The position numbers and the translations under genes are program-made. The notes below the pieces were generated by a model. That model had not been told where the DNA came from. It worked only from the letters and a program-made list of their open reading frames with translations, and ran no database searches. A DNA stretch of 64,000 bases, from positions 1 through 64,000 of the forward strand of contig NZ_JACXAD010000028.1 in the NCBI RefSeq assembly GCF_014699115.1, given 5' to 3'. Position 1 is the first letter of the stretch. Each line of letters begins with the position of its first letter. Source of the stretch: Hymenobacter montanus (lineage in GTDB: Bacteria > Bacteroidota > Bacteroidia > Cytophagales > Hymenobacteraceae). This document shows, one piece after another, positions 8,737 to 17,070 of the stretch.

Positions 8737-10269
8737 TTGAATAAGCGAGGACGAACGGTAAGCAATACATCCAACGCCTGGGGGCAGCCCCTCGCGGGGC
8801 TAGCCCGCGGGTGGCTGCTGCTGGGCCTGCTGGCTTTGGGGCTGGCAATGCCGGCGGCCGCGCAGCAGCGCAAGAAGCAGCCGGCCCGGACCACCAAAAA
8901 CACTAGGCCCGGTCCTCGGGGCAACGGCAAGCCGCCCAGAAGGAGCGTCCGCGCAGCCAACGTTAAAAGCAAGGCCCAACTGGAGCGTGAGCGCCTGGCG
9001 AATCTGCAGCGAATTCAGGAAACCAGCCAGGCTCTCGACCAAACCCAGGAAAAGAAGAAGGTGAGCCTGGGCCAGCTCCACGTCATCAAGGAGAAGCTGA
9101 CGCAGAAACAGCAGGTAATCGAAGGTATTTCGACCCAGTTGCGGGGCATCGAAACCAACGTGCACCAAACGGCTACGCAGGTGCTGCAAACTCAGAAAAC
9201 CCTGCGCCAGCTAAAAGCCGAGTACGCCCGGATGGTCTACACGGCTTCTAAAACGGCCAATGGCTTCAACCGGCTGATGTTTTTGTTCGCGGCGGAATCC
9301 TTCAACCAGTTCGCGCTGCGACTGCGCTACATCCGGCAGTACACTGAGGAGCGGCAGCGGCAGGCGGCCCGCATTATGGGGACGCAGTCGCGGCTCCACC
9401 AGCAGCTGTCGGGCCTCACCCAGCAGCAGCGCCGCAAAAGCAGCCTGCTCAACAACCAGCTGATCGAGAACAAGAACCTGCTAACCCTGAAATTTAAGGA
9501 AGACGAGATGGTGCAGCAGCTCAGCCAGCAAGAGCAGGGCCTGCGGCAGGAGCTGGAAGAGCGTCGCCAGGCCGTGAGCCGCCTCGATAACCTGATTGCC
9601 GAGCGGGTGCGGGAGGAGATGGTCCGCGCCGCCCGGGCAGCGCGCCTCGCGGCCCGCCGCCAAGCCGCGCTGGCCGCCCGCCGGGCGTCCCGCGGGTCGG
9701 CCCCCGTCCGCCCGCGCCGCGACCCCGAAGTAGCGAGCAACGACCCCGACGACGCTACCGCAGCCCCCGAAAGCGACGCTCCCGAAACGGCGGCCGAAAC
9801 CGCCGCCGACCGCCGGGCCGTGCGCATCGCCCTTACTCCGGAAACGGCGGTGCTCTCGTCGTCGTTCTCCGGCAACCGGGGGCGCCTGCCCTGGCCCGTG
9901 AGCCGGGGCTTCATCACCCAGCGCTTTGGCCGGCACCCGCACCCGGTGCTGAAAAACGTGACCGTCGAAAATCGCGGCATTGACATTCAGACCGACGCCG
10001 GGGAACCGGTCCGGGCCTGCTTCGATGGCAAGGTGCTCACCATCGCCACCATCGCCGGCATGAACAACATCGTCATGATTCAGCACGGCGACTTCTTTAC
10101 CGTGTACGCCAAGCTACGGGGGGTGAGTGTGCAGGAAGGCCAGCACGTAAGCGCCCGCGAAGTGATTGGCACCGTCGCCACCAATGCCGAGGGCACCTCG
10201 GAAGTGCAGTTTCAGGTGTGGCACAACTCGGCTAACCTGAACCCGCAAAACTGGTTGAGGCGCCGGTAG
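8737..10269 (+). CDS. EnvC-like murein hydrolase activator (degenerate LytM)
   Basis: A 510-residue exported protein: signal peptide (hydrophobic core about 26-40, ending PAAAQ), a basic linker, a long coiled coil (about 80-310, with many Gln/Glu/Lys/Leu), an Ala/Arg-rich linker, and a C-terminal M23/LytM domain (about 385-505). The zinc-ligand positions of active M23 peptidases are replaced: the first motif reads NRGIDI (His expected where Asn is), YAKL stands where YAHL is usual, and VQFQVW lacks the final HxH. This matches EnvC and NlpD, which are catalytically dead and activate amidases during septum splitting. The only suitable start is the TTG at 8737, 23 bases after the DUF4292 stop. 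Confidence 0.85.
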   Translation: MNKRGRTVSNTSNAWGQPLAGLARGWLLLGLLALGLAMPAAAQQRKKQPARTTKNTRPGPRGNGKPPRRSVRAANVKSKAQLERERLANLQRIQETSQALDQTQEKKKVSLGQLHVIKEKLTQKQQVIEGISTQLRGIETNVHQTATQVLQTQKTLRQLKAEYARMVYTASKTANGFNRLMFLFAAESFNQFALRLRYIRQYTEERQRQAARIMGTQSRLHQQLSGLTQQQRRKSSLLNNQLIENKNLLTLKFKEDEMVQQLSQQEQGLRQELEERRQAVSRLDNLIAERVREEMVRAARAARLAARRQAALAARRASRGSAPVRPRRDPEVASNDPDDATAAPESDAPETAAETAADRRAVRIALTPETAVLSSSFSGNRGRLPWPVSRGFITQRFGRHPHPVLKNVTVENRGIDIQTDAGEPVRACFDGKVLTIATIAGMNNIVMIQHGDFFTVYAKLRGVSVQEGQHVSAREVIGTVATNAEGTSEVQFQVWHNSANLNPQNWLRRR

Positions 10270-10442
10270 TCCCCTTGGCGGGACGCCCGCTGGCCCGCCC
10301 CGAAAAGCCATCCGCAGCCCTTCCGCTGCTTCAGTTGGCTGCTGGCGCCCCCACCACTCCTAAACCAGAAGCAGCTCTTATCAAGCGGCCGGCCACCAAC
10401 GACTAGCCGAGCCAAGGCACTGACCCGTAAAAACACAAAAAA

Positions 10443-10469
10443 ACCCCGACCAAAGGTGGGGGTCTTTCT
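10443..10469. terminator. Hairpin terminator between convergent EnvC and GAF-LytTR genes
   Basis: A run of A, then ACCCCGACC, a 3-base AAA loop and GGTGGGGGT (one mismatch), followed by a short T run. A-tract and T-tract on opposite sides suit a bidirectional terminator. In the remainder of the 379-base gap (10270-10648) I see no gene. Confidence 0.6.
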
Positions 10470-10648
10470 GAGCTATGAAAACAAACTTAGTTTCCAGCGG
10501 AAGGGGCTACTAGCTGCTTCCGCCGATAACCGAATCAAAGGTGGCACTTTCTGTAACGGTGCCGCCCGATATTTCGGCGAATCAAAGAATTGGACCGGTG
10601 AACATTCATTTTATGAGGCTACAGAGCAAGTTCTTGCCGGCGGCCCCG

Positions 10649-11593
10649 CTAAACCAGAATCAGGCGCCCCAGTAGCCCGGCTCGGTAGGAGCTGCCGATG
10701 GGCACCCGCATGGGAGCCCGAACCAGGCTGCCTTCGCGTACGCCGTCGAGCAAAGCCATGTCGGCTTCAATGGCCACGATGCGGTCGAGGCGCACGATGT
10801 ACTTGCGGTGCACGCGGGCAAAGTCGCGCCCGGGCAGCTTCGTTTCCAGGTCCTTCATCGTTCCGTACACGGTGAACCGCTCCCGGATGGTGTGCAGGTT
10901 GACGTAGTCGCCCAGGGCTTCGACGTATTGCAGGTCGGCCGTGGCAATGCGCACTAGCCGCTGATCCTGCTTGACAAAGATTTCCTTGCGGGAGGTGTTG
11001 TACAGGGCCTCGCCCGAATTATTGGCCATGCGCAGGATGCCATTTAGCTTCTGGCGTTCGTCTTCAAGCTGAAGGCGGGTGCGGCGCAGCTCGAGGTGGG
11101 CCATTACTTGCCGGGCTAAAATGCGCAAGGCCTCGCGCTGGTCGGTGGTCAGCTCCCGCGGCACGGTGTCGAGGGCGCACAGAACCCCCAGGGGCTTGCC
11201 TTCGTGGGCAACAAGCGGCGCGCCGGCGTAGAAGCGGATGTTGGAGTCGCCGGTCACCAGCGGGTGTTCGGCGAAGCGGGCGTCGACGGTGGCGTCGGCC
11301 ACTTCGTACACGTCGGGGGCCTGCATAGCGTATTGGCAGAAGGCGTACTCGCGCGACCCCTGCGTTACTTCCAGGCCCACTTGGGCTTTAAACCACTGCC
11401 GCTCCCCATCAACCAAACACAGCAGTGCCATCGGAGTGTCGCAAACGATGGCGGCTAACTGGGCCAGATCGTTAAATACCTGTTCCGGGTCAGTATCGAG
11501 TATATTGTAGCTCTGCAGCACTTCTAAGCGCTCCTCTTCGTTCGCTTGATGGGAGGCAGAATCATCGGGAGTAGTGCGCTTGAGTGATTTCAC
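10649..11593 (-). CDS. GAF domain - LytTR DNA-binding regulator
   Basis: A 314-residue cytoplasmic regulator. Residues about 20-165 form a GAF domain (NEEERLEVLQSYNILDTDPE is the classic start, then FYAGAPL and GKPLGVLCALD), followed by a short helical linker and a LytTR domain at about 205-310 (YVEALGDYVNLHT, then FARVHRKYIVRLDRI). There is no receiver domain or kinase, so it probably links ligand or redox sensing by GAF directly to DNA binding. The start is a GTG at 11593. No partner sensor kinase is nearby and its targets are unknown. Confidence 0.88.
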   Translation of the reverse strand: MKSLKRTTPDDSASHQANEEERLEVLQSYNILDTDPEQVFNDLAQLAAIVCDTPMALLCLVDGERQWFKAQVGLEVTQGSREYAFCQYAMQAPDVYEVADATVDARFAEHPLVTGDSNIRFYAGAPLVAHEGKPLGVLCALDTVPRELTTDQREALRILARQVMAHLELRRTRLQLEDERQKLNGILRMANNSGEALYNTSRKEIFVKQDQRLVRIATADLQYVEALGDYVNLHTIRERFTVYGTMKDLETKLPGRDFARVHRKYIVRLDRIVAIEADMALLDGVREGSLVRAPMRVPIGSSYRAGLLGRLILV

Positions 11594-11786
11594 GACGTAT
11601 GAAGAATAAAAAGTCTCGCAGTTGGATCAATTATAAGTAAGTACGCTCAGAAGGAAACGCTTAGCAAAGCTAAACCTCTACCCAGAAATTTCATGGCTCA
11701 TCTTGCTTAACCTCAGTTACCACTCGGTTAAAAGCATCAATCCATCTGCAAAACCGCATCTTCCGCGCTCAGAAGTTACTATCGGG

Positions 11787-11827
11787 TATCTTTACCACTC
11801 CAAAAAGCATTCCCCTGCGTATCTTTT
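11787..11827 (+). promoter_or_regulatory. Two possible -7 boxes ahead of the TatA pair
   Basis: TATCTTTA (11787-11794) and TATCTTTT (11820-11827) each match TAnnTTTG except at the last base, and lie 73 and 40 bases before the first tatA ATG. Neither has a TTG at the usual spacing. Confidence 0.3.
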
Positions 11828-11867
11828 CATTTTATCACCCTGATCGGGCCCCCGCCCCCACCTACTT

Positions 11868-12185
11868 ATGCTTAATTCCTTATTTCTAATTGGCAGCTTC
11901 GGCACTACCGAGATGCTGCTTATTCTATTCGTCATCATCCTGTTGTTCGGGGCCAAGCGAATCCCGGAGTTGTTCAGAGGCATGGGCCAAGGCGTACGCG
12001 AGTTTAAGGACGCTACCAAGCAGCCCGAGCAGCCGCAGTACCGCGACCAGCCAGCTGCCCCCAGCCCGCCCCCTTACCAGCAGCAGGGATATGCCCCGCA
12101 AGGCGGAGCGTCGCAGCCAGGCTATGCCCAGCCCACGCCCCCCGTTTTCAACCCGAACGATCCGAACAATCAGCCGCGTCAATAA
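11868..12185 (+). CDS. tatA: TatA-family twin-arginine translocase subunit (first copy)
   Basis: A 105-residue protein with one N-terminal membrane helix (EMLLILFVIILLFGAKRIPEL), the FGAKRIPEL hinge, and an amphipathic helix (RGMGQGVREFKDATK), the standard TatA architecture. TatA oligomers form the passage for folded proteins across the inner membrane. The C-terminal 50 residues are a Pro/Gln/Tyr-rich tail. A second paralogue follows 15 bases later; no tatC is in the window. Confidence 0.92.
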   Translation: MLNSLFLIGSFGTTEMLLILFVIILLFGAKRIPELFRGMGQGVREFKDATKQPEQPQYRDQPAAPSPPPYQQQGYAPQGGASQPGYAQPTPPVFNPNDPNNQPRQ

Positions 12186-12200
12186 GCACTCTTCTCAGCC

Positions 12201-12680
12201 ATGCAACCTCTCATTCTCTTCCTGGGCGATATCGGCGGCTCCGAGCTGATGCTGATCATGGTCGTCATCCTGGTTTTCTTTGGGGCCAATAAAATTCCTG
12301 AGTTGGCGCGGGGCTTAGGCAAAGGCATCCGCGAGTTCAAGGACGCCAGCAGCGAAATCCGCCGCGAGTTCGAGCAGGCCGACCAGCCTCAGCCCCCGCG
12401 GCCGGGCGGTTACGGCACTCCAAACCACTACCCGGGGCAGGACCCATACTCCGCCCCGGCACCCGCGGCTCCGGCTGCGGAAAGCGGCTCCGGATTCGAC
12501 CCGTGGGCAGCCCCTGCCACGGCCTCGATACCCTCGCCGGCAACTTCCGGCCCGCCGTCGGAGCAGAATGCCGACGAGCCCGCCGCTCCCGTGGCGCCTT
12601 CCTTGCCGCCCAACCGCGCACCCGAAGGCACCCAACCCCGGCAGCCCTACATTCCGGCCTCCTCCACGCCTAACGCCTGA
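12201..12680 (+). CDS. TatA-family translocase subunit (second copy, long Pro-rich tail)
   Basis: A 159-residue paralogue of the upstream protein, with the same layout: membrane helix (ELMLIMVVILVFFGANKIPEL) and amphipathic helix (RGLGKGIREFKDASSEI). The tail (about 65-159) is a long, disordered-looking Pro/Ala/Ser-rich stretch. It might serve as TatB or as a second TatA; the sequence does not decide, since the FGANKIPEL hinge is TatA-like. It lies 15 bases after the first copy and 24 bases before gatA, so co-transcription is likely. Confidence 0.88.
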   Translation: MQPLILFLGDIGGSELMLIMVVILVFFGANKIPELARGLGKGIREFKDASSEIRREFEQADQPQPPRPGGYGTPNHYPGQDPYSAPAPAAPAAESGSGFDPWAAPATASIPSPATSGPPSEQNADEPAAPVAPSLPPNRAPEGTQPRQPYIPASSTPNA

Positions 12681-12704
12681 TTGGTCACCTAATTTGCAAA
12701 CAGC

Positions 12705-14132
12705 TTGAAGCGCTTTCATTCTCTATCCGAAGTTCGTAACGAGCTGATGGCAGGCACCACAACCTGCCGTCAGCTCGTTGAGTATTACCTGGGCAACATC
12801 GAGCGCCAGCAGCACCTCAACGCTTTTCTCGAAGTGTGGGCCGACGAAGCCCGGGCCCAAGCCGAGGCCGTAGATGCCAAGCTGGCCGCCGGCACTGCCG
12901 GCCCCCTCGCGGGCATGGTCGTCGGCCTCAAAGACGTGCTGGCCTACGCCGGCCACTCGCTGCAAAGCAGCAGCCGGATGCTCGACGGCTTCAAGTCGCT
13001 CTTCACCGGCACGGCCGTGCAGCGCCTGCTCGATGCGGACGCCATTCTTATCGGCCGCCAGAACTGCGACGAGTTTGCCATGGGGGGCTCCAACGAAACG
13101 TCTTATTTCGGACCGGCCCGCAACGCGGCCGACCCCAGCCGGGTGCCGGGCGGCTCGTCGGGCGGCTCGGCGGTGGCGGTGCAGGCCGATATGTGCCTGG
13201 CGTCGATTGGCTCCGACACGGGCGGCTCAGTGCGTCAGCCCGCCGCGTTTTGCGGGGTTGTTGGCTTCAAGCCCACGTATTCGCGCATCTCCCGCTACGG
13301 CCTGGTGGCGTTTGCCTCGTCGTTCGACCAGATTGGCCCTATCACCCGCTCGGTGCAGGACGCCGCTCTGCTTCTCGAGATCATGGCGGGCCCCGATGGG
13401 ATGGACAGCACGGCCAGCCAGCGCGAGGTGCCCAAGTACAGTGAGCAGCTCACTCCCGCCGCCCACTACCGCATCGGCTACATTGCCGATGCCATCGATA
13501 ACGAAGGCCTGAACCCGGAAATCAAAGACGCGATGGCCACGCAGCTGGACCTGTTGCGCGACCAAGGCCACTTGGTAGAGGCCGTGGAGTTCCCGTACCT
13601 GGACTTTATGATTCCGACCTACTACATTCTCACTACCGCCGAAGCGAGCTCCAACCTGGGCCGCTTCGATGGCGTGAAGTACGGCTACCGCGCCCCGGAT
13701 GCAACGGACCTGGAATCGCTCTATAAAAAGAGCCGGGCTCAGGGCTTCGGGGCCGAAGTGCAGCGGCGCATTCTGCTCGGAACCTTCGTGCTCAGCGCCA
13801 ACTACTACGATGCGTACTACACCAAAGCCCAGCGGGTACGCCGGCTGATTAAGGACAAAACCGACGAGCTGCTGCGGCAATACGATTTCCTGGTGCTGCC
13901 CACCACCCCCACCACCGCCTTCAAAATCGGTGAAAAGCAGGACCCGGTTTCCATGTACCTGGCCGACATTTTTACCGTGCAGGCATCGCTGGCCGGAGTG
14001 CCCGCCATTTCGGTCCCGGTAGGGGAAGATGCGGCCGGCCTGCCCATTGGCTTGCAAGTAATGGCCGGGGCTTTCCGCGAGGCGGAGCTGCTGGCCTTTG
14101 CCAACGTACTGACAGAAAAAGTACTGGCTTAA
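12705..14132 (+). CDS. gatA: Asp-tRNA(Asn)/Glu-tRNA(Gln) amidotransferase subunit A
   Basis: A 475-residue amidase-signature protein, the glutaminase subunit of GatCAB, which makes Gln-tRNA(Gln) or Asn-tRNA(Asn) by transamidation. The Ser-cisSer-Lys centre is visible: Lys in VVGLKDVL near residue 76, the cis-Ser and nucleophile region in GGSSGGSA (about 149-156) and SDTGGSVRQPA (about 169-179). Length is slightly under the usual 480-490. Translation probably starts at TTG 12705; the first ATG (MAGTT) would remove the first conserved helix. gatB and gatC are not in the window. Confidence 0.95.
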   Translation: MKRFHSLSEVRNELMAGTTTCRQLVEYYLGNIERQQHLNAFLEVWADEARAQAEAVDAKLAAGTAGPLAGMVVGLKDVLAYAGHSLQSSSRMLDGFKSLFTGTAVQRLLDADAILIGRQNCDEFAMGGSNETSYFGPARNAADPSRVPGGSSGGSAVAVQADMCLASIGSDTGGSVRQPAAFCGVVGFKPTYSRISRYGLVAFASSFDQIGPITRSVQDAALLLEIMAGPDGMDSTASQREVPKYSEQLTPAAHYRIGYIADAIDNEGLNPEIKDAMATQLDLLRDQGHLVEAVEFPYLDFMIPTYYILTTAEASSNLGRFDGVKYGYRAPDATDLESLYKKSRAQGFGAEVQRRILLGTFVLSANYYDAYYTKAQRVRRLIKDKTDELLRQYDFLVLPTTPTTAFKIGEKQDPVSMYLADIFTVQASLAGVPAISVPVGEDAAGLPIGLQVMAGAFREAELLAFANVLTEKVLA

Positions 14133-14143
14133 GAAAAAGCGTA

Positions 14144-14208
14144 GCCCTAAACCGGTAAGGCCATCCTGTCCCACATCGCACGGCAGGATGGCCTTACCGG
14201 TTTAGGGC
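14144..14208 (+). terminator. Very long perfect palindromic hairpin after gatA
   Basis: Arms 14144-14168 and 14184-14208 are 25 bases each and perfectly complementary (starting GCCCTAAACCGG), with a 15-base loop, beginning 11 bases after the gatA stop and followed by a weak T-containing tail. It is likely a terminator, though 25 perfect pairs is unusually long and fits a mobile palindromic repeat as well. Confidence 0.7.
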
Positions 14209-14483
14209 CTTTATCATATTCAGAATCGGCTAGACGGCCAGATCGGTTAAGGCAGCGGCGGGCGCGATATATATTACAGTATAAGATAGCCTGCGCTTGT
14301 TTTCTGCTGATTTGAAGGGCTTCCCGGCGTTCTCATGCATGAAGAAAGTGGAAAGGGGCATCGGTCGGGCCGGCATTTGATGGGCGCCCCGGTCTTCTCA
14401 TCCACCCGCAAGGTAAAGGCCAGCCTTGTCGGGGCCCGAGCTTCACCTAGAGCCTTTTCCTCATCCGTGTACCCGCCGTCAGG

Positions 14484-14520
14484 CTCCCCTCTCCTGGGGA
14501 GAGGGGTTAGGGGTGAGGTT
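14484..14520. repeat. Interspersed palindromic repeat (CTCCCCTCTCC...GGGGTGAGGTT type)
   Basis: A GC-rich element with a CCCCTCTCC/GGAGAGGGG palindrome and the tail TTAGGGGTGAGGTT. A related element in the opposite orientation is at 41564-41602, showing that it is an interspersed repeat. The gap 14209-14692 otherwise shows no convincing gene; a minus-strand ORF at 14274-14666 spans the repeat and is rejected. Confidence 0.6.
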
Positions 14521-14692
14521 TTCCCGCTTGCGCTTGGTACACGGAACTGAAAACTGCTATAAAATGCCGGGTTAAGCCTCACGCGGCGTTCTGACCCGGA
14601 ATTGCCACGATTCTGAATCCGGTGCTGAAACATTACCCGTATTAATTCGTTTTGAGCAGAATTCAAATTTTATCTCTACAAGTTGTTTATCT

Positions 14693-16900
14693 ATGCCCTA
14701 TCTTAGTGCTATGAAGCAAGGGATTAAGCAGGCAAAAACTGATTGGCGCAGCCGTCTATGGATGGCGCTCGGGCTGCCTTGGCTGCTGTTGCAAACAACC
14801 CAGACCAAGGCCCAAGGGGTACCGCAACCGGACCCCGTTGGCGGGGTGAAAGCCACGATGCCGGCCCTGCTGGGCGACACCGTGCGGGTACGGCTCGAGC
14901 CGCAGCCCGACTCGCTGGCGGCCGTACCCCTGGGCCCGGCTGCAATTGATTCGGCCCGGCTGGAGTGGCTGCGTACTCCACCCACCATCCGCGACTTGGT
15001 GTGCGACCGCTTGGGCTGCATCGAGACCGATGCCCCCCGCCAGTTCAACAATGCCGTATTGGCTTATATAAACCTATTCACGACCAGCAAACGCGGCTAC
15101 ATGCAACGGGTGCTGGAGCGGGAGGGCCTGTACTTTCCACTCTTTGAGAAATACCTGACCCAGTACAACCTGCCCACCGACTTAAAGTACCTGGCCGTGG
15201 TAGAATCGGCCCTGATCCCGACCGCTAAGTCGCCGGTGGGCGCCACCGGCCTCTGGCAATTCATGGGCCCCACGGCGGGCGACCTGCGCCTGAAGCGCGA
15301 TGAGTGGATAGACGAGCGAATGGCGCCCGAAAAAGCCACGGAGGCCGCTTGCAAGCACCTGCGCTACCTCTACGGGGTGTTTCACGACTGGGAACTGGTG
15401 CTGGCGGCCTACAACTGGGGCGCGGGCAGCGTGCAACGGGTAATGCGCCGCACCGGCAAGAAAACCTTTTGGGAGCTCTATCCCTACATGCCCGCCGAGA
15501 CGCGCAACTACGTGCCCACGTTCACGGCCATCATGTACACCATGAAGTACGCCGAAGCCCACGGCCTTCGTACCAATAACCTGAACTATCAGTACGCCGA
15601 GGCCCTGGACACGCTGGGCCTGCGGGGCCAGGCATTCGACCTGCGCCGCCTGAGCCGGGCCTGTGGCTATCAGGACTCGCTGTATCTCACCCGCTTCAAC
15701 CCGGAGCTGCGGCGGGCGGCGCTACCGGCGGGCTACCGTTCTTACGTCGTGCGGTTTCCCGCCGCGGCGGCCGAGCACTTGGGTGACGTCGACCGGGCTA
15801 CGCTACTCGATTACTGCCAGCCCGTGGCTGCGCTGCCGCAACCCCTGGTGGCGTTGCCGCCCCGCTTGGCGGGCGTGGAGCCTTGGGCCAACGAGCCCCT
15901 GCTGGCCGCTACGCAAGGGCCCCGAACGCGCGACGAAGCCAACGGCCCCCGCTTCCGCCGGGTACCGCACCGAGTACGGCGGGGCGAAACCCTGGCCAGC
16001 CTAGCCGAGCGGTATGAAGTCAGCCAAAAACAGTTGCGCCGCTGGAATGAGCTCGCCAAAGGCCAGCCCCTCAAACCGGGTAGGCAGTTGGTAGTTTTTG
16101 TGCCCCTACCCGACGCGGCTCCCCGCTCCACGCCTGAGCCCGCCTCGGCCATGCCCGTTCCCGAAGTGATTGCCACGGCCACCCAGCCCGCTAGGGTAAC
16201 TCCATCGGCCGACGAAGTGGCCCGCCAGGCCCAGGCCGAGGCTAATGCCCGCGAAATGGCGCGAATGCAGGAAGTAACCCGCCAGGAAAAGTTGCAGGAA
16301 GCCCGCTTAGCAGCCATTCGGCAGCGGCAGGCAATTCAGCAAGCGGCGGCGGAAGGGCAGGCCCGGGCCGCCGCCCGCCGGCTCGCCCAGGCTGCGGCAG
16401 CCGAGGCCAAGTTAGCGGAAGCCAAGCAGGCTGAAACCAAGCCAGTTGCCGCGCCGACTCCCGAAGTAGCCATCGACGTAGCCCCCGCGCCAACCCGGGA
16501 CGACAAGACGCCCTACACCGTGCGCAAGGGCGATTACCTCACCAAGCTAGCCCGGGAGCATGACGTGAGCGTGGCCCAGGTGGTGGCGTGGAACAGCCTG
16601 GAATCGGAGCAGGTAGTACCCGGCCAGCTACTCGTATTCAGCGCCCCTGCTGATGCCGGAGCCGCCCCGGAAAAGCGCCACCAGCCAGCCGCCCGTCCGA
16701 CCCTGGCCCGGAACACTGAAAAATCCGCTGGTTTGGACAAGCCGGGTGGACCGGCGAAAGTGCACCTGGTGCAGCCCGGCGATACGCTCTTCAACATTTC
16801 GCGCCGCTTTGGAGTAAGCGTGGGAGTGCTGCGCGAAATAAACCACCTCACTTCCGACGATGTGAAGCTCGGGCAGAAGCTGCTGGTGCCGCAAGGATAG
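14693..16900 (+). CDS. MltD-like lytic transglycosylase with LysM repeats
   Basis: A 735-residue exported murein hydrolase that should cleave the MurNAc-GlcNAc bond of peptidoglycan. After a signal peptide (MALGLPWLLLQTTQTKAQ, about 24-41) comes an SLT domain (about 155-290) with the catalytic Glu in VVESAL near residue 170, then SPVGATGLWQFMGPTAG and LVLAAYNWGAGSV. Three LysM modules follow: HRVRRGETLASLAERY (about 425), YTVRKGDYLTKLARE (about 607) and HLVQPGDTLFNISRRF (about 690). An Ala/Gln-rich coiled linker lies between LysM 1 and 2. The start could also be the ATG at 14711. It is probably co-located with the EnvC/Tat genes as part of a wall-remodelling neighbourhood. Confidence 0.92.
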   Translation: MPYLSAMKQGIKQAKTDWRSRLWMALGLPWLLLQTTQTKAQGVPQPDPVGGVKATMPALLGDTVRVRLEPQPDSLAAVPLGPAAIDSARLEWLRTPPTIRDLVCDRLGCIETDAPRQFNNAVLAYINLFTTSKRGYMQRVLEREGLYFPLFEKYLTQYNLPTDLKYLAVVESALIPTAKSPVGATGLWQFMGPTAGDLRLKRDEWIDERMAPEKATEAACKHLRYLYGVFHDWELVLAAYNWGAGSVQRVMRRTGKKTFWELYPYMPAETRNYVPTFTAIMYTMKYAEAHGLRTNNLNYQYAEALDTLGLRGQAFDLRRLSRACGYQDSLYLTRFNPELRRAALPAGYRSYVVRFPAAAAEHLGDVDRATLLDYCQPVAALPQPLVALPPRLAGVEPWANEPLLAATQGPRTRDEANGPRFRRVPHRVRRGETLASLAERYEVSQKQLRRWNELAKGQPLKPGRQLVVFVPLPDAAPRSTPEPASAMPVPEVIATATQPARVTPSADEVARQAQAEANAREMARMQEVTRQEKLQEARLAAIRQRQAIQQAAAEGQARAAARRLAQAAAAEAKLAEAKQAETKPVAAPTPEVAIDVAPAPTRDDKTPYTVRKGDYLTKLAREHDVSVAQVVAWNSLESEQVVPGQLLVFSAPADAGAAPEKRHQPAARPTLARNTEKSAGLDKPGGPAKVHLVQPGDTLFNISRRFGVSVGVLREINHLTSDDVKLGQKLLVPQG

Positions 16901-16915
16901 TTTTAACAGTAAGAT

Positions 16916-16971
16916 GCGCGAAACGGCCCCGCGCCGGCCCGTTACCGAGCCGCTGCGGGGCCGTTTCGCGC
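16916..16971 (+). terminator. Strong hairpin downstream of the lytic transglycosylase
   Basis: Perfect 17-base arms (GCGCGAAACGGCCCCGC at 16916-16932 and its complement at 16955-16971) with a 22-base loop, starting 15 bases after the stop. There is no clear T run, so it may act as a terminator or a 3' stabiliser. Confidence 0.6.
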
Positions 16972-17070
16972 GCAACCCAACGATGAGGGTTAATTTCGGC
17001 GGAATAAACCGGACCCTGGCGAGCTCAAACCGGCTCGCTGCTCCGCCCTCGTTTTTGCTCAGACTTCCCA

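Noticed and set aside
10456..10875. Plus ORF of 139 codons overlapping the GAF-LytTR gene
   Set aside because: Overlaps the 3' end of a strong gene in the opposite strand and starts in the terminator.
14274..14666. Minus ORF of 130 codons between gatA and the transglycosylase
   Set aside because: Translates through an interspersed palindromic repeat and shows no domain.
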